DNA of 64,000 nucleotides from Chryseobacterium luquanense (GTDB lineage Bacteria; Bacteroidota; Bacteroidia; Flavobacteriales; Weeksellaceae), in NCBI RefSeq assembly GCF_026460945.1, contig NZ_JAOVZV010000001.1, positions 310,001 to 374,000 of the forward strand, in the 5' to 3' direction. The notes under the pieces were generated by a model. That model was not told the origin of the DNA. It saw nothing but the letters and a program-made list of their open reading frames with translations, and searched no databases. Of the stretch, positions 1 to 8,284 are shown piece after piece; within the stretch, counting starts at the first letter, position 1, and each line of letters begins with the position of its first letter. The translations under genes and the position numbers were made by a program.

Positions 1-600
1 TCTCCAATTTCTAAACTTTCAGGAGGTGAAAAAAGAAGATTGCATTTAATGTACATCTTATATCAAAATCCAAACTTTTTAATTTTTGATGAGCCTACGA
101 ATGACCTTGACCTTCCTACTTTGACGGTTTTGGAAAATTTCCTTTTAAATTTCCAGGGAAGTTTGATTATCGTTTCTCACGACAGATATTTTATGGACAG
201 AATTGTTGACCATATCTTGGCGTTTGAAGGTGAAGGAAAAATAAAAGATTTTATCGGAAACTTTTCAGAATACAGAGAAAATCTAAAGTTGGAAACTGAC
301 AATCAGAAGCAGGAAGATAAAAAACCTAAGCCTGTTGTTGAGCAAAAAGTTGAAGCAAAAGTTGAAGCACCTGTTTCAAAACCTCAAGCTCCAAAAAAGA
401 AACTTTCTTTCAAAGAACAACGTGAACTGGAGACTATTGAAAAAGAAATTCCTGAGTTTGAAGCAAAAAGAGCCGCAATTTTGGAACAACTTAACAATGA
501 GGCAGATTACGAGAAAATATCAAAACTTTCTGCAGAACTGGAAAATCTTTCTGAAAAGCTCGAAAACCATGAAATGAGGTGGCTTGAACTTCAGGATTAA
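1..600 (+). CDS. ABC-F family ATPase, C-terminal part (cut by window start)
   Basis: The reading frame is open from base 1, so only the last 199 residues are present. It begins just before the ABC signature (LSGGEKRRLHLM), then shows Walker B (FLIFDEPTNDLD) and the switch His region (IIVSHDRYFMDRI). A charged Lys/Glu-rich C-terminal coiled coil follows, of the kind seen in Uup-like ABC-F proteins. These soluble ATPases have no membrane domain and act on ribosomes or nucleic acid. The first ATPase domain lies outside the window. A terminator follows the stop. The family is certain; the exact subfamily is an inference from the C-terminal extension. Confidence 0.93.
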   Translation, partial: SPISKLSGGEKRRLHLMYILYQNPNFLIFDEPTNDLDLPTLTVLENFLLNFQGSLIIVSHDRYFMDRIVDHILAFEGEGKIKDFIGNFSEYRENLKLETDNQKQEDKKPKPVVEQKVEAKVEAPVSKPQAPKKKLSFKEQRELETIEKEIPEFEAKRAAILEQLNNEADYEKISKLSAELENLSEKLENHEMRWLELQD

Positions 601-616
601 GATAAATTTAAATATG

Positions 617-648
617 AAGAGCTGTTCAGAAATTGAGCAGCTCTTTTT
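617..648 (+). terminator. Intrinsic terminator after the ABC-F gene
   Basis: AGAGCTG at 618-624 pairs with CAGCTCT at 638-644, and a T-run follows directly. It lies 17 bases after the stop codon. Confidence 0.85.
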
Positions 649-658
649 ATATTGAAGA

Positions 659-817
659 TTATCTTTTCTTAAACATTGTAAAAATACTGTAAAAAAGAAA
701 TGCCATTCCTAATAACAGGAAGCCATATCTTAAAAATTTGTTGTCATCTACTAAGCTAATTCCAATAACGACAAACAAAAGACCAATTACCGTAAAACTT
801 GAACTTCTTTTTTTCAT
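659..817 (-). CDS. Small two-helix membrane protein (52 aa)
   Basis: This short ORF starts with ATG at 817 and translates to MKKRSSSFTVIGLLFVVIGI followed by a short polar turn (VDDNKFLRYG) and a second hydrophobic stretch (FLLLGMAFLFYSIF), ending in KKR. The layout of two membrane spans with positive ends is what a real small membrane protein looks like. It lies between a terminator and the oxidoreductase gene, and could be the last gene of a neighbouring minus-strand unit. No function can be assigned. Confidence 0.55.
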   Translation of the reverse strand: MKKRSSSFTVIGLLFVVIGISLVDDNKFLRYGFLLLGMAFLFYSIFTMFKKR

Positions 818-868
818 AAGTTAATTTTATAATAAGTAGTCTGCTAATCAATATTTGTTACAAGTTTT

Positions 869-1927
869 TTAATTTAAATCTAAAACCTTTCCTTTTTTTG
901 AACTTTCCAGAGCGGCTTCGATAATTTTCATGTTTTGAATAACTTCATCTCCAAGAGAAGGTAAAGCATATCCGAAGACAATATGTTCGTAGATTTGCTG
1001 GTAATAATTCATATAATTTCCAGGCTCGGTTGAAGTTAAGATTCTTTGTGACACTAAATTTTCATTAAAATAATTTAAAATTCCATCGGTATCTTTTAAT
1101 GGTTTCATCCAGTCTTTTCCGTATGTTGGAATTGCTCCGGCTGTTAATTCGTTCTCCTGATCATCAGTTCTTTCCTGTAGAAAACTTCCCTTACTTCCGT
1201 GAATTTTATAAGCGTAATGATCTTCTTTAGTAAAAACCGAAGATTTTAGTCTAACTCTTACATCATTCTTATAATAAAGAAGAATTTCAAAATAATCATT
1301 GGCAAAACTCTCTCCTTTCATCGAAAAAACATCAGCAAAAAGTCTTTCGGGATAACCAAAAAGCTGTGTTGCCTGATCTATTAAATGTGAGCCTAAATCG
1401 TGAATTGATCCGGAACCATTTAATTCAGGATTTTCTTTATGCTCTTTTGTACTTGGTTCCGTTCTGAATCTATCAAAACGGATTTCCACTTCTCTTACAT
1501 TTCCCAGTTTTCCTTCGTCCAAAACTTTTTGAACCTGCAAATAATCTCGGTCGAATCTTCTGTTTTGATAAACACTAAGAAAAAGATTTTTACTTTCAGC
1601 TAAATTCACCAATTCCTGTGCTTCAGAAACATTTACGGTAAAAGGTTTTTCAACAATAACATTTTTTCCTGCTTCTAAAGCCATTTTTACATAATCAAAA
1701 TGAGTCTGAACAGGAGTATTCACAACAACCAATTCAATATCAGCACTTTCAATCATTTCTTCCACCGAATGATAAATAACGGCATCAGGATATTGAATTT
1801 TTGATTCTTCTTTTGAACGTTCAACAATCGCCGACATAAAAAAACCGGGATGCTCTTTCAAAAACGGAGCATGAAAAACTTTTCCGCTCATTCCGAACGC
1901 ACACAGACCTACTTTTATCAATTGCAT
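869..1927 (-). CDS. Gfo/Idh/MocA family NAD(P)-dependent oxidoreductase
   Basis: The product is 352 residues from the ATG at 1927 (MQLIKVGLCAFGMSGKVFHA). The frame could extend to a TTG at 1945, but the ATG gives the usual family N-terminus. The Rossmann fold is followed by the family motif EKPFTVNVSEAQELV around residue 95, and the C-terminal half carries the sugar-type substrate domain (GSGSIHDLGSHLIDQA). Family members oxidise or reduce sugars, inositols or related polyols with NAD(P). The substrate cannot be told from sequence. It is a single gene facing away from the siderophore receptor gene. Confidence 0.93.
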   Translation of the reverse strand: MQLIKVGLCAFGMSGKVFHAPFLKEHPGFFMSAIVERSKEESKIQYPDAVIYHSVEEMIESADIELVVVNTPVQTHFDYVKMALEAGKNVIVEKPFTVNVSEAQELVNLAESKNLFLSVYQNRRFDRDYLQVQKVLDEGKLGNVREVEIRFDRFRTEPSTKEHKENPELNGSGSIHDLGSHLIDQATQLFGYPERLFADVFSMKGESFANDYFEILLYYKNDVRVRLKSSVFTKEDHYAYKIHGSKGSFLQERTDDQENELTAGAIPTYGKDWMKPLKDTDGILNYFNENLVSQRILTSTEPGNYMNYYQQIYEHIVFGYALPSLGDEVIQNMKIIEAALESSKKGKVLDLN

Positions 1928-2043
1928 AAGATTTATTTTAGACAAAGATATTTAAATTTTAGCATAAGATTATTTAGACTAAGAACAGTATAAACTATGA
2001 TAAAGATCAGAAATTTGTTTTTAATTATTCTAAATAAGAGCCC

Positions 2044-2051
2044 TACATTTG
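2044..2051 (+). promoter_or_regulatory. Candidate -7 box of the siderophore receptor gene
   Basis: TACATTTG matches the Bacteroidota -7 consensus TAnnTTTG and lies 29 bases before the receptor ATG. The nearest upstream TTTG (2014-2017) is 26 bases away, longer than usual, so only the -7 box is claimed. No Fur-type operator was identified. Confidence 0.45.
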
Positions 2052-2080
2052 CCATTATTTAAAATAGCTCTAAATAACCA

Positions 2081-4339
2081 ATGAAAAGACAAATTACAAC
2101 TTTAGGATTTTTAGTAATATCCGCAACAATTAGCGCTCAGCTTAAAAATACAGAAAGTGATACATTGAGAATTACAACGATTGAAGATGTGAATCTACGT
2201 AAATCAGGAAATCCCAATAAGGCAACCTCCATGTCTACAAAGTCGAATCTGACAATTATGGAAACTCCGCAACCTGTTGCAATCGTTACTCACGAAATTA
2301 TCGAGCAGCAACAGTCCAGACAACTGAGTGATGTTTTACAAAACGTAAACGGAATGTATGTAACATCATCAAGAGGAAATTCTCAGGATAGTTTTGGTGG
2401 TCGTGGTTTTATTCTTGGTAACGATAATATGTTTAAAAACGGATCAAGAATTAACAGCGGTATTTTCCCTGAAGTGAGCGGTTTGGAAAGAGTTGAAGTA
2501 TTAAAAGGAGCAAATGCAATGCTTTATGGAAATACTGCTGCAGGTGGTGTTATCAATATGATTACTAAAAAACCTAAGTTTAATTTTGGTGGAAGCATCG
2601 GTTTAAATGCAGGAAGCTGGAATTCTTACAAACCTACGGTTGATATTTACGGACCATTAAGTAAAAATATAGCATTCAGAGTAAATGGAGCATACGAATA
2701 CGCTGAAAGTTTCAGAGACATTGTACAATCTGAAAAATATTATTTTAATCCTTCTTTTGTTTTCAACTTAAGCCCTAAATCACAGTTAATTGTTGAAGCT
2801 GATTATCTTAAAAATAATTTCACCCCGGATTTCGGAATTGGATCTATTGAAAACAAAGATAAAAGCTACACTTTAAATACAGGATTGGGAAGAAATGTAT
2901 TTTTAGGAACAGATTGGCAATATCAGGATGTTGAGCAAGTTTCTACAAATGCAACTTTTAATCATCAGTTTAGTGATAGATGGTCTTTAAACTCTACGGT
3001 TTCTTATCAAAACTACACCAAAGATTATTTTTCTACCGAAAGAGTTCAATGGATGTATACAACAGCAAATCCTAACCGACTTTCTTGGAACAGACCATTG
3101 AACAGAACTTACAACGAGCAAAATTATACTTCGGCACAGGTAAATATAAACGGAGGATTCAATACAGGAAGTATAAATCACAAAGTTTTAATAGGTACTG
3201 ATGCAGATTATGGGGTAAGTGATTCTTATACCTATTATAATCCAACTAATAATAAAAATTACGGCACGAGTTATTTTTACGGAACAAACGGTGGGACAGA
3301 TCTTTTATATTTAGATAATCCATCAATTTGGGCGGGTGGAAGTATGCCTGAATCTCAGAGACTAGAAAAAACCCGTGTCAATACAAGAAGAATTGGAGTT
3401 TACGCTCAAGATTTTGTTAGTCTTACCAAAGAATTCAAAGTTATTGCAGGTTTGCGTTGGTCATACATCGAAAATATGCCTACTTTGAATACTAAGTTTA
3501 AGACTGATGTAAAAAGTGAGGTTGATAACTCTGCTACATCGGATCAGGCTGTTTCTCCAAAAGTTGGTTTAGTCTACAATCCGAACGATAATCTTTCTGT
3601 ATTCGCAACCTATACCAATTCTTTTGTAGCGAATACCGGATTGGATGCATCATCGCTTCAATCTTTAAAGCCTTCAATGGTAGATCAATATGAAGTAGGC
3701 GCAAAGAAAAACTTATGGAATAATGCTGTTGCTGTAAATCTTTCTCTTTATCAGATTTCTTACAGAGATTTTTATCAGGCATTTATTGATCCTGCAACAG
3801 GTATAGCAACTACAGATCCTAGAAATCTAAAAGAATTTGTAGGAAAAATGAGAAGTCGAGGAGTAGAATTAGATATCACTGGAAATCCTACAGCTAACTT
3901 ATCAATTATCGGAGGAATTTCTTACAACAATTCAGTGTATTTGGATACGCCTGAAAAAGTAGGTTATGTAGAAAATCAGAGATTGGTAAGAACTCCTGCC
4001 ACGACTGCTAATTTATCTTTATTTTACACTTTTACTCAAGGAGTTAAAGGCTTAAAAATTGGAGCATCCGCATATTACATCGGTGATAGATTAGCAGGTT
4101 GGAATGATACAAAGATTGGAGCAAACAGTTTAGCAGCTAGAAATGGAGTAAGCAGAGCTTTCGAACTTAAAGACTATACAACAGTTTCTTTATCTGCAGG
4201 TTATGAATGGAAAAAATTCATGATTCAGGCAAAAGTTGGAAATTTATTTGATGTAGAGAATTACAATGTTCACGAAAATTACTCTGTAAATCCTATTACC
4301 CCAAGAAATTATTATTTCACATTAACCTACAGACTGTAA
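2081..4339 (+). CDS. TonB-dependent siderophore receptor
   Basis: This 752-residue outer-membrane protein starts with a signal peptide (MKRQITTLGFLVISATISAQ). The plug domain spans about residues 60-170: MSTKSNLTIMETPQPVAIVT, SDVLQNVNGMYVTSSRG, then the VEVLKGANAMLYGNTAAGGV motif. A 22-strand barrel of alternating aromatic strands ends in the aromatic-rich YYFTLTYRL. The length and plug motifs fit the FhuE/FptA-like ferric-siderophore receptor family. No carboxypeptidase-like N-terminal extension is seen, so it is not a SusC-type protein. The PepSY gene downstream fits a role in iron uptake. The ligand is unknown. Confidence 0.93.
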   Translation: MKRQITTLGFLVISATISAQLKNTESDTLRITTIEDVNLRKSGNPNKATSMSTKSNLTIMETPQPVAIVTHEIIEQQQSRQLSDVLQNVNGMYVTSSRGNSQDSFGGRGFILGNDNMFKNGSRINSGIFPEVSGLERVEVLKGANAMLYGNTAAGGVINMITKKPKFNFGGSIGLNAGSWNSYKPTVDIYGPLSKNIAFRVNGAYEYAESFRDIVQSEKYYFNPSFVFNLSPKSQLIVEADYLKNNFTPDFGIGSIENKDKSYTLNTGLGRNVFLGTDWQYQDVEQVSTNATFNHQFSDRWSLNSTVSYQNYTKDYFSTERVQWMYTTANPNRLSWNRPLNRTYNEQNYTSAQVNINGGFNTGSINHKVLIGTDADYGVSDSYTYYNPTNNKNYGTSYFYGTNGGTDLLYLDNPSIWAGGSMPESQRLEKTRVNTRRIGVYAQDFVSLTKEFKVIAGLRWSYIENMPTLNTKFKTDVKSEVDNSATSDQAVSPKVGLVYNPNDNLSVFATYTNSFVANTGLDASSLQSLKPSMVDQYEVGAKKNLWNNAVAVNLSLYQISYRDFYQAFIDPATGIATTDPRNLKEFVGKMRSRGVELDITGNPTANLSIIGGISYNNSVYLDTPEKVGYVENQRLVRTPATTANLSLFYTFTQGVKGLKIGASAYYIGDRLAGWNDTKIGANSLAARNGVSRAFELKDYTTVSLSAGYEWKKFMIQAKVGNLFDVENYNVHENYSVNPITPRNYYFTLTYRL

Positions 4340-4376
4340 AATTCAAAATTTTATAATAATAAAAATTTCTATAATC

Positions 4377-4411
4377 AAAGTGGAAGTTGCATTTTTGCAG
4401 CTTCCACTTTT
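4377..4411 (+). terminator. Intrinsic terminator after the siderophore receptor
   Basis: GTGGAAG and CTTCCAC form the stem across a short loop, followed by TTTT. It separates the receptor from the PepSY gene, so read-through or a second promoter would be needed for co-expression. Confidence 0.75.
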
Positions 4412-4437
4412 GAAATTAAAAAAAACAATCAATAAAT

Positions 4438-4953
4438 ATGGATAAGATTAAGGATACAAGAAGTTTTATGAGAATTACCCACCGTTATCTGGGCTATTTC
4501 ATGGCAGGAATTATGGTCATCTATGCACTCAGCGGAATACTTCTTATCTACAGAGATACAGACTTTCTAAAGCAGGAAAAAAAATATGAAAAAACAATTG
4601 CCAAAGAACTTGATGATAAAGCAATTGAAAAAGAATTAAAACTAAAAAACTTTGAGGTTACCAAAAAAGAAGGTACAGTAAGCTATTTCAAAGAAGGAAC
4701 ATACAATTCTGCGACAGGAGAAACAAAATATTCAAAAATGGAACTTCCGTTGGTTTTAGATAAAATGGCAAAACTTCACAAATCAAAATCAGCAGATAAT
4801 TTATCCCCTTTAAATGCATTTTTTGGAATATGCCTTTTCTTTTTTGTAATATCAAGTTTTTGGATGTTTAATCCTAAAAGTAAACCTTTTAAAAGAGGTA
4901 TTAAGTTTACAATTGCAGGTATTGTTTTGGCAATAGTTCTAATTTTTATATAA
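4438..4953 (+). CDS. PepSY-associated inner-membrane protein
   Basis: This 171-residue protein has an N-terminal membrane helix with the PepSY_TM style motif (ITHRYLGYFMAGIMVIYALS), a charged periplasmic segment of about 80 residues, and two more hydrophobic segments near 125-145 and 155-171. Short PepSY_TM proteins commonly follow TonB siderophore receptors in flavobacteria, and longer relatives are ferric-siderophore reductases. The position directly after the receptor supports a part in iron uptake. Reductase activity is not shown, since this short form lacks the long multi-helix architecture. Confidence 0.8.
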   Translation: MDKIKDTRSFMRITHRYLGYFMAGIMVIYALSGILLIYRDTDFLKQEKKYEKTIAKELDDKAIEKELKLKNFEVTKKEGTVSYFKEGTYNSATGETKYSKMELPLVLDKMAKLHKSKSADNLSPLNAFFGICLFFFVISSFWMFNPKSKPFKRGIKFTIAGIVLAIVLIFI

Positions 4954-5109
4954 TTCGTAAACTTGACAAAAATCAGCTTAATTAAAGATTTATAGTTCCT
5001 TTTTATGTTTATGTTAACAGAGAAAAAATGGTTTTAATAATAAGATGTGGCACATTTATTGAATTTACTGTTTTATCAAAATAATAAACATTAATTAAAA
5101 TTATAAATT

Positions 5110-5700
5110 ATGAAAAAGTTAATTTTTACAAGTATATTAGCAATCGCTGGTTTGACTACATCTGCAAATGCACAAATTCAAGAAGGAAACTGGATGGTTG
5201 GTAGTAGTATTTTGTCTAGTAATTTCGGTTTAAATACAGGTGGAGGTTACAGTATCGGACTACAGCCAAAAGCTGCTTATTTTATTGCAGATAACGTTGC
5301 AGTAGGTGGATATGTAAACTTGGGAATTAGCAAAGTAACTAACGGTAGCCCAACAAGATTTGACTATGGTGTAGGTGCTTTAGGACGTTATTTCTTATCT
5401 CCGGGAGAAAAAGGAGTTGACAATTTACTAAATCATGGTAGATGGTTCTTCGAAGGTAACTTGGGAGTAGGAGGTTCTAATGTTGAAAATGGTAATTCTA
5501 CAACAGGTTTAGACTTCGGAGTTGGTCCTGGTTATTCTTACTTCATTACTCCAAACATTGGTGTTGAAGGATTAGTAAAATATCAAGGTCAATCAGGATT
5601 TGGTAATGAAGGATTGAACTCAAACATTACATTTAATGTTGGTTTCAGTATTTATTTACCTACTTCTAAAGCAAAGTCAATTGCTAACGATATGAAATAA
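5110..5700 (+). CDS. Outer-membrane beta-barrel protein, porin-like
   Basis: The 196-residue product has a clear signal peptide cut after SANAQ, then Gly- and aromatic-rich amphipathic strands (GGGYSIGLQPKAAYFIADNV, GVGPGYSYFITPNIGVEG). This is the pattern of small eight-stranded OmpA/OmpW-like or outer-membrane beta-barrel domain proteins common in Bacteroidota. The expected size of such a barrel is reached and no periplasmic domain follows. It stands alone, with its own terminator. Its exact function is unknown. Confidence 0.85.
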   Translation: MKKLIFTSILAIAGLTTSANAQIQEGNWMVGSSILSSNFGLNTGGGYSIGLQPKAAYFIADNVAVGGYVNLGISKVTNGSPTRFDYGVGALGRYFLSPGEKGVDNLLNHGRWFFEGNLGVGGSNVENGNSTTGLDFGVGPGYSYFITPNIGVEGLVKYQGQSGFGNEGLNSNITFNVGFSIYLPTSKAKSIANDMK

Positions 5701-5721
5701 CTAAAATTTCAAGCAAGATAC

Positions 5722-5755
5722 AAAAGCGGTTCAGAAAATTTCTGAACCGCTTTTT
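5722..5755 (+). terminator. Intrinsic terminator after the beta-barrel gene
   Basis: AAAGCGGTTCAGAAA and TTTCTGAACCGCTTT form a long near-perfect stem followed by T residues. Confidence 0.88.
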
Positions 5756-5798
5756 CAAATTAAAACTAAACTATATATAATAAATAAAAAATCTAAGC

Positions 5799-6434
5799 CT
5801 ATTTATTGGGTTGTGGTGTATATCTTAAGTACGGTTTTATTTCGGTAACACCTTTTGGGAAAATATTTTTAGCATCTTCTGTAGAAATTGCAGGTGGAAT
5901 AATCACATCATCACCATCATTCCAATTTACCGGCGTTGCGATTTTGTGAGAATCTACCAATTGTAATGAATCTAAAACTCTGTTAATCTCATTAAAATTT
6001 CTTCCTGTAGAAGCAGGATATGTGATAATCAATCTTACTTTTTTCTCAGGATCAATAATTAGCAAAGAACGAACTGTCGCAGTTGCGGAAGCATTTGGAT
6101 GAATAAAATCATATAACTCAGAAACTTTTTTGTCTTTATCAGCGATAATAGGAAACTTTACTTCTGTATTTTGAGTTTCATTAATATCTTCAATCCATTT
6201 TTTGTGATCCTCTACTCCATCTACACTCAACGCAATTACTTTTGTATTTTTCTTTTCAAAATCTGACTGAAGTTTTGAAGTAAAACCTAATTCTGTTGTA
6301 CAAACCGGAGTAAAATCTGCAGGATGCGAAAATAAAATCCCCCATGAATTTCCTAAATATTCATAAAAATCAATATTTCCTGCTGATGAATCTGCCTGAA
6401 AATTCGGTGCGGTATCTCCTAGTTTGATTGACAT
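5799..6434 (-). CDS. Peroxiredoxin, 1-Cys Prx6-type
   Basis: The 211-residue thiol peroxidase carries the peroxidatic motif PADFTPVCTTE with the active Cys at residue 45. A Prx6-type C-terminal arm runs from about residue 160 (HKIATPVNWNDGDDVIIPPA). Length and the PVCTTE context match the Prx6 subfamily, which reduces hydrogen peroxide, organic hydroperoxides and peroxynitrite in the cytosol. There is no second conserved VCP motif, consistent with the 1-Cys mechanism. It is monocistronic and diverges from the MscS channel gene. Confidence 0.93.
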   Translation of the reverse strand: MSIKLGDTAPNFQADSSAGNIDFYEYLGNSWGILFSHPADFTPVCTTELGFTSKLQSDFEKKNTKVIALSVDGVEDHKKWIEDINETQNTEVKFPIIADKDKKVSELYDFIHPNASATATVRSLLIIDPEKKVRLIITYPASTGRNFNEINRVLDSLQLVDSHKIATPVNWNDGDDVIIPPAISTEDAKNIFPKGVTEIKPYLRYTPQPNK

Positions 6435-6525
6435 AATATTTTGTTTTATTAGTCTACAAATTTAATAGACTTTTTACAACTGGCAAAATTTTTGCTTAAA
6501 AATATTTTTAAATTTTAAGTTTATT

Positions 6526-7413
6526 ATGGATTATGGCTTAGGTTACATTGATACCGTTTACAAAGTATTGCAAAACTGGTATATTACATTTGCAAAACTC
6601 ACTCCCAAACTCGTTGTGGGAGTTCTTGTTTTTATGTTTTTCTTATTCACAAGTAAATATCTGAGTAAGCTTGCCGTAAAAATCATGCATAAAGTCTTTC
6701 CCAATACAAAAAAAGAAGGCTCAGTAATAACCATTATAGGCATTTTCAGATTCATTATCATGTTGATGGGAAGCTTCATCGCATTGGAAATTATGGGATT
6801 CAGTGGTTTCCTGTGGAAATTCATTGGTAGTTTAGGAGTTGCCGGTGTAATTGCAGGGGTTGCTTTGAAAGATTTAGTTTCAAGTATTTTTTCGGGAATG
6901 CTGATCGGAATTGATAAAGCTTTTAAAGTTGGAGATTATATTACAATTGGGAACCATTCAGGAACTGTTCAGGATATTGGTTTTTTAACCACAAAACTGA
7001 TTACAGACGACGGAAAGAAAGCCTACATACCAAATCAGGTAATCTTTAACGCTCCGTTTTATAATATTACGGCATCACCGCAGAGAAGAATTATTTTAGA
7101 CTTTGAAATTCCTGCCGATGAAGATATAAGTAAAGCACAACAGGGAATTTTAGATGTCATTAAAAATTTGGAAAACATCGATAAACTTGAAACCGCTGAA
7201 GTTAATTTCACCAGTTTAAAGCAGGGAATTTTTAATCTTCAGGCAAAATTTTGGATTGCAGTGGGTTCAAATATGCTCCACACTAAAAGTGAAGCTTTAG
7301 AAAAAATAAAAAAACGCCTCGATGCAGATGGAATTCCTTTGGTAACACCAACAAGCATTAACTTAGTCAACCAAATCAGTCCAAACGAAAATTCTAATGC
7401 AAATCCTGAATAG
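6526..7413 (+). CDS. Small-conductance mechanosensitive channel, MscS family
   Basis: The 295-residue protein has three N-terminal membrane helices (residues about 20-40, 65-90 and 92-120). The pore-lining third helix is rich in Gly and Ala (GVAGVIAGVALKDLVSSIFSG) as in MscS TM3. The beta domain follows (FKVGDYITIGNHSGTVQDIG), then a cytoplasmic alpha/beta domain. Length is close to E. coli MscS (286). Such channels open on membrane tension and release osmolytes during hypo-osmotic shock. Confidence 0.93.
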   Translation: MDYGLGYIDTVYKVLQNWYITFAKLTPKLVVGVLVFMFFLFTSKYLSKLAVKIMHKVFPNTKKEGSVITIIGIFRFIIMLMGSFIALEIMGFSGFLWKFIGSLGVAGVIAGVALKDLVSSIFSGMLIGIDKAFKVGDYITIGNHSGTVQDIGFLTTKLITDDGKKAYIPNQVIFNAPFYNITASPQRRIILDFEIPADEDISKAQQGILDVIKNLENIDKLETAEVNFTSLKQGIFNLQAKFWIAVGSNMLHTKSEALEKIKKRLDADGIPLVTPTSINLVNQISPNENSNANPE

Positions 7414-7449
7414 AAAAGACAAACCTTCCAGATGCGGAAGGTTTGTTTT
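7414..7449. terminator. Terminator at the end of the MscS gene
   Basis: ACAAACCTTCC and GGAAGGTTTGT form an 11 bp stem with T-runs on both sides. It therefore probably also serves the convergent lipoprotein gene on the minus strand, whose stop lies right next to it. Confidence 0.85.
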
Positions 7450-8181
7450 TTATAAATCATCAAAATCTTTAACATCTGATAGTTTCGTCATTTTTTTCGA
7501 TCCTAAATTTGTCCAAGTCTCTTTAAAAACTTCATCTGCTTCAGGGTTTTCATAATTAATATTTTCTTTTAATTGTTTTTTCCCGGTTAGATAATTAATA
7601 CTTGTGCTGCTAATTAAAGTTGGGCCATTATGATCTTTTGAATCATACCCAATTAAATAAAAATCTGAATCTCTATATTGAAAAGTATAAGTCCAAGAAC
7701 CGTATCTTCCATGAGCATAATGCACAAATAATTTTCCTTTCTCAGCAGATACGTCTAATTCCGGAGCATAATAAACTCCACCATCTTCATTTTCTGATGA
7801 GAAACAGGTTTCATTTTTCAAAGCCAAATGATATTGATTTCCTTTTTTTAAAAGAATAATCAAACCTCTTCGATTGCGGTCTAATTCTCCACGATATTCA
7901 TCATTTACAAACTTGCTTTTATCCGTTCCTTTGATCATTAAAACACAGTCAATAATTCCATCATTATTGAGATCACCTTCTGTTTTTTCAAAAAGTTTAA
8001 ATCCTTTTGGCACAAAATCTTCGGGCCTATTGGCTATTTCGCTTTCAACAACTGAAACATTTTTAATTGTATCATTCGTTTGTACTTTATTTTGTTGCTG
8101 AATTTCATGTATCTCTTCTGATTTTTTACAGCTTTGCTGAAAGCTAAGTAAAATAATGACTAAAAAAGTTACTTTTTTCAT
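7450..8181 (-). CDS. Lipoprotein with a calcium-loop-like DxNxDG motif
   Basis: From the ATG at 8181 the product has a lipoprotein signal, MKKVTFLVIILLSFQQSC, with the lipobox Cys at residue 18. An upstream ATG at 8199 would add six residues and weaken the signal, so the later start is chosen. The mature part contains GDLNNDGIIDCVLMIKG, an FG-GAP or VCBS-like calcium-loop motif, and a beta-rich remainder. Its relative at 18542-19060 has the same layout. Function is unknown; a cell-surface or periplasmic location is inferred. Confidence 0.8.
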   Translation of the reverse strand: MKKVTFLVIILLSFQQSCKKSEEIHEIQQQNKVQTNDTIKNVSVVESEIANRPEDFVPKGFKLFEKTEGDLNNDGIIDCVLMIKGTDKSKFVNDEYRGELDRNRRGLIILLKKGNQYHLALKNETCFSSENEDGGVYYAPELDVSAEKGKLFVHYAHGRYGSWTYTFQYRDSDFYLIGYDSKDHNGPTLISSTSINYLTGKKQLKENINYENPEADEVFKETWTNLGSKKMTKLSDVKDFDDL

Positions 8182-8227
8182 TGTAATTTGATTTATCATA
8201 CAATAATAATTAATTTCTTTATCCTAA

Positions 8228-8260
8228 AAAATAAACGTACCAGAAAATCTGATACGTTTA
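8228..8260 (-). terminator. Intrinsic terminator of ppc
   Basis: Read on the minus strand, AAACGTATCAGA and TCTGGTACGTTT form a stem followed by ATTTTTT. It lies about 25 bases after the ppc stop. Confidence 0.75.
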
Positions 8261-8284
8261 ATTCTATTTTAACTTAAAAATTCT

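Noticed and set aside
2987..3782. Minus-strand ORFs within the siderophore receptor gene
   Set aside because: They overlap a strongly supported gene, lack protein-like composition and have no start signals.
7620..8101. Plus-strand ORFs across the 7450 lipoprotein gene
   Set aside because: They are shadows of the minus-strand lipoprotein, whose signal peptide and motif support it.
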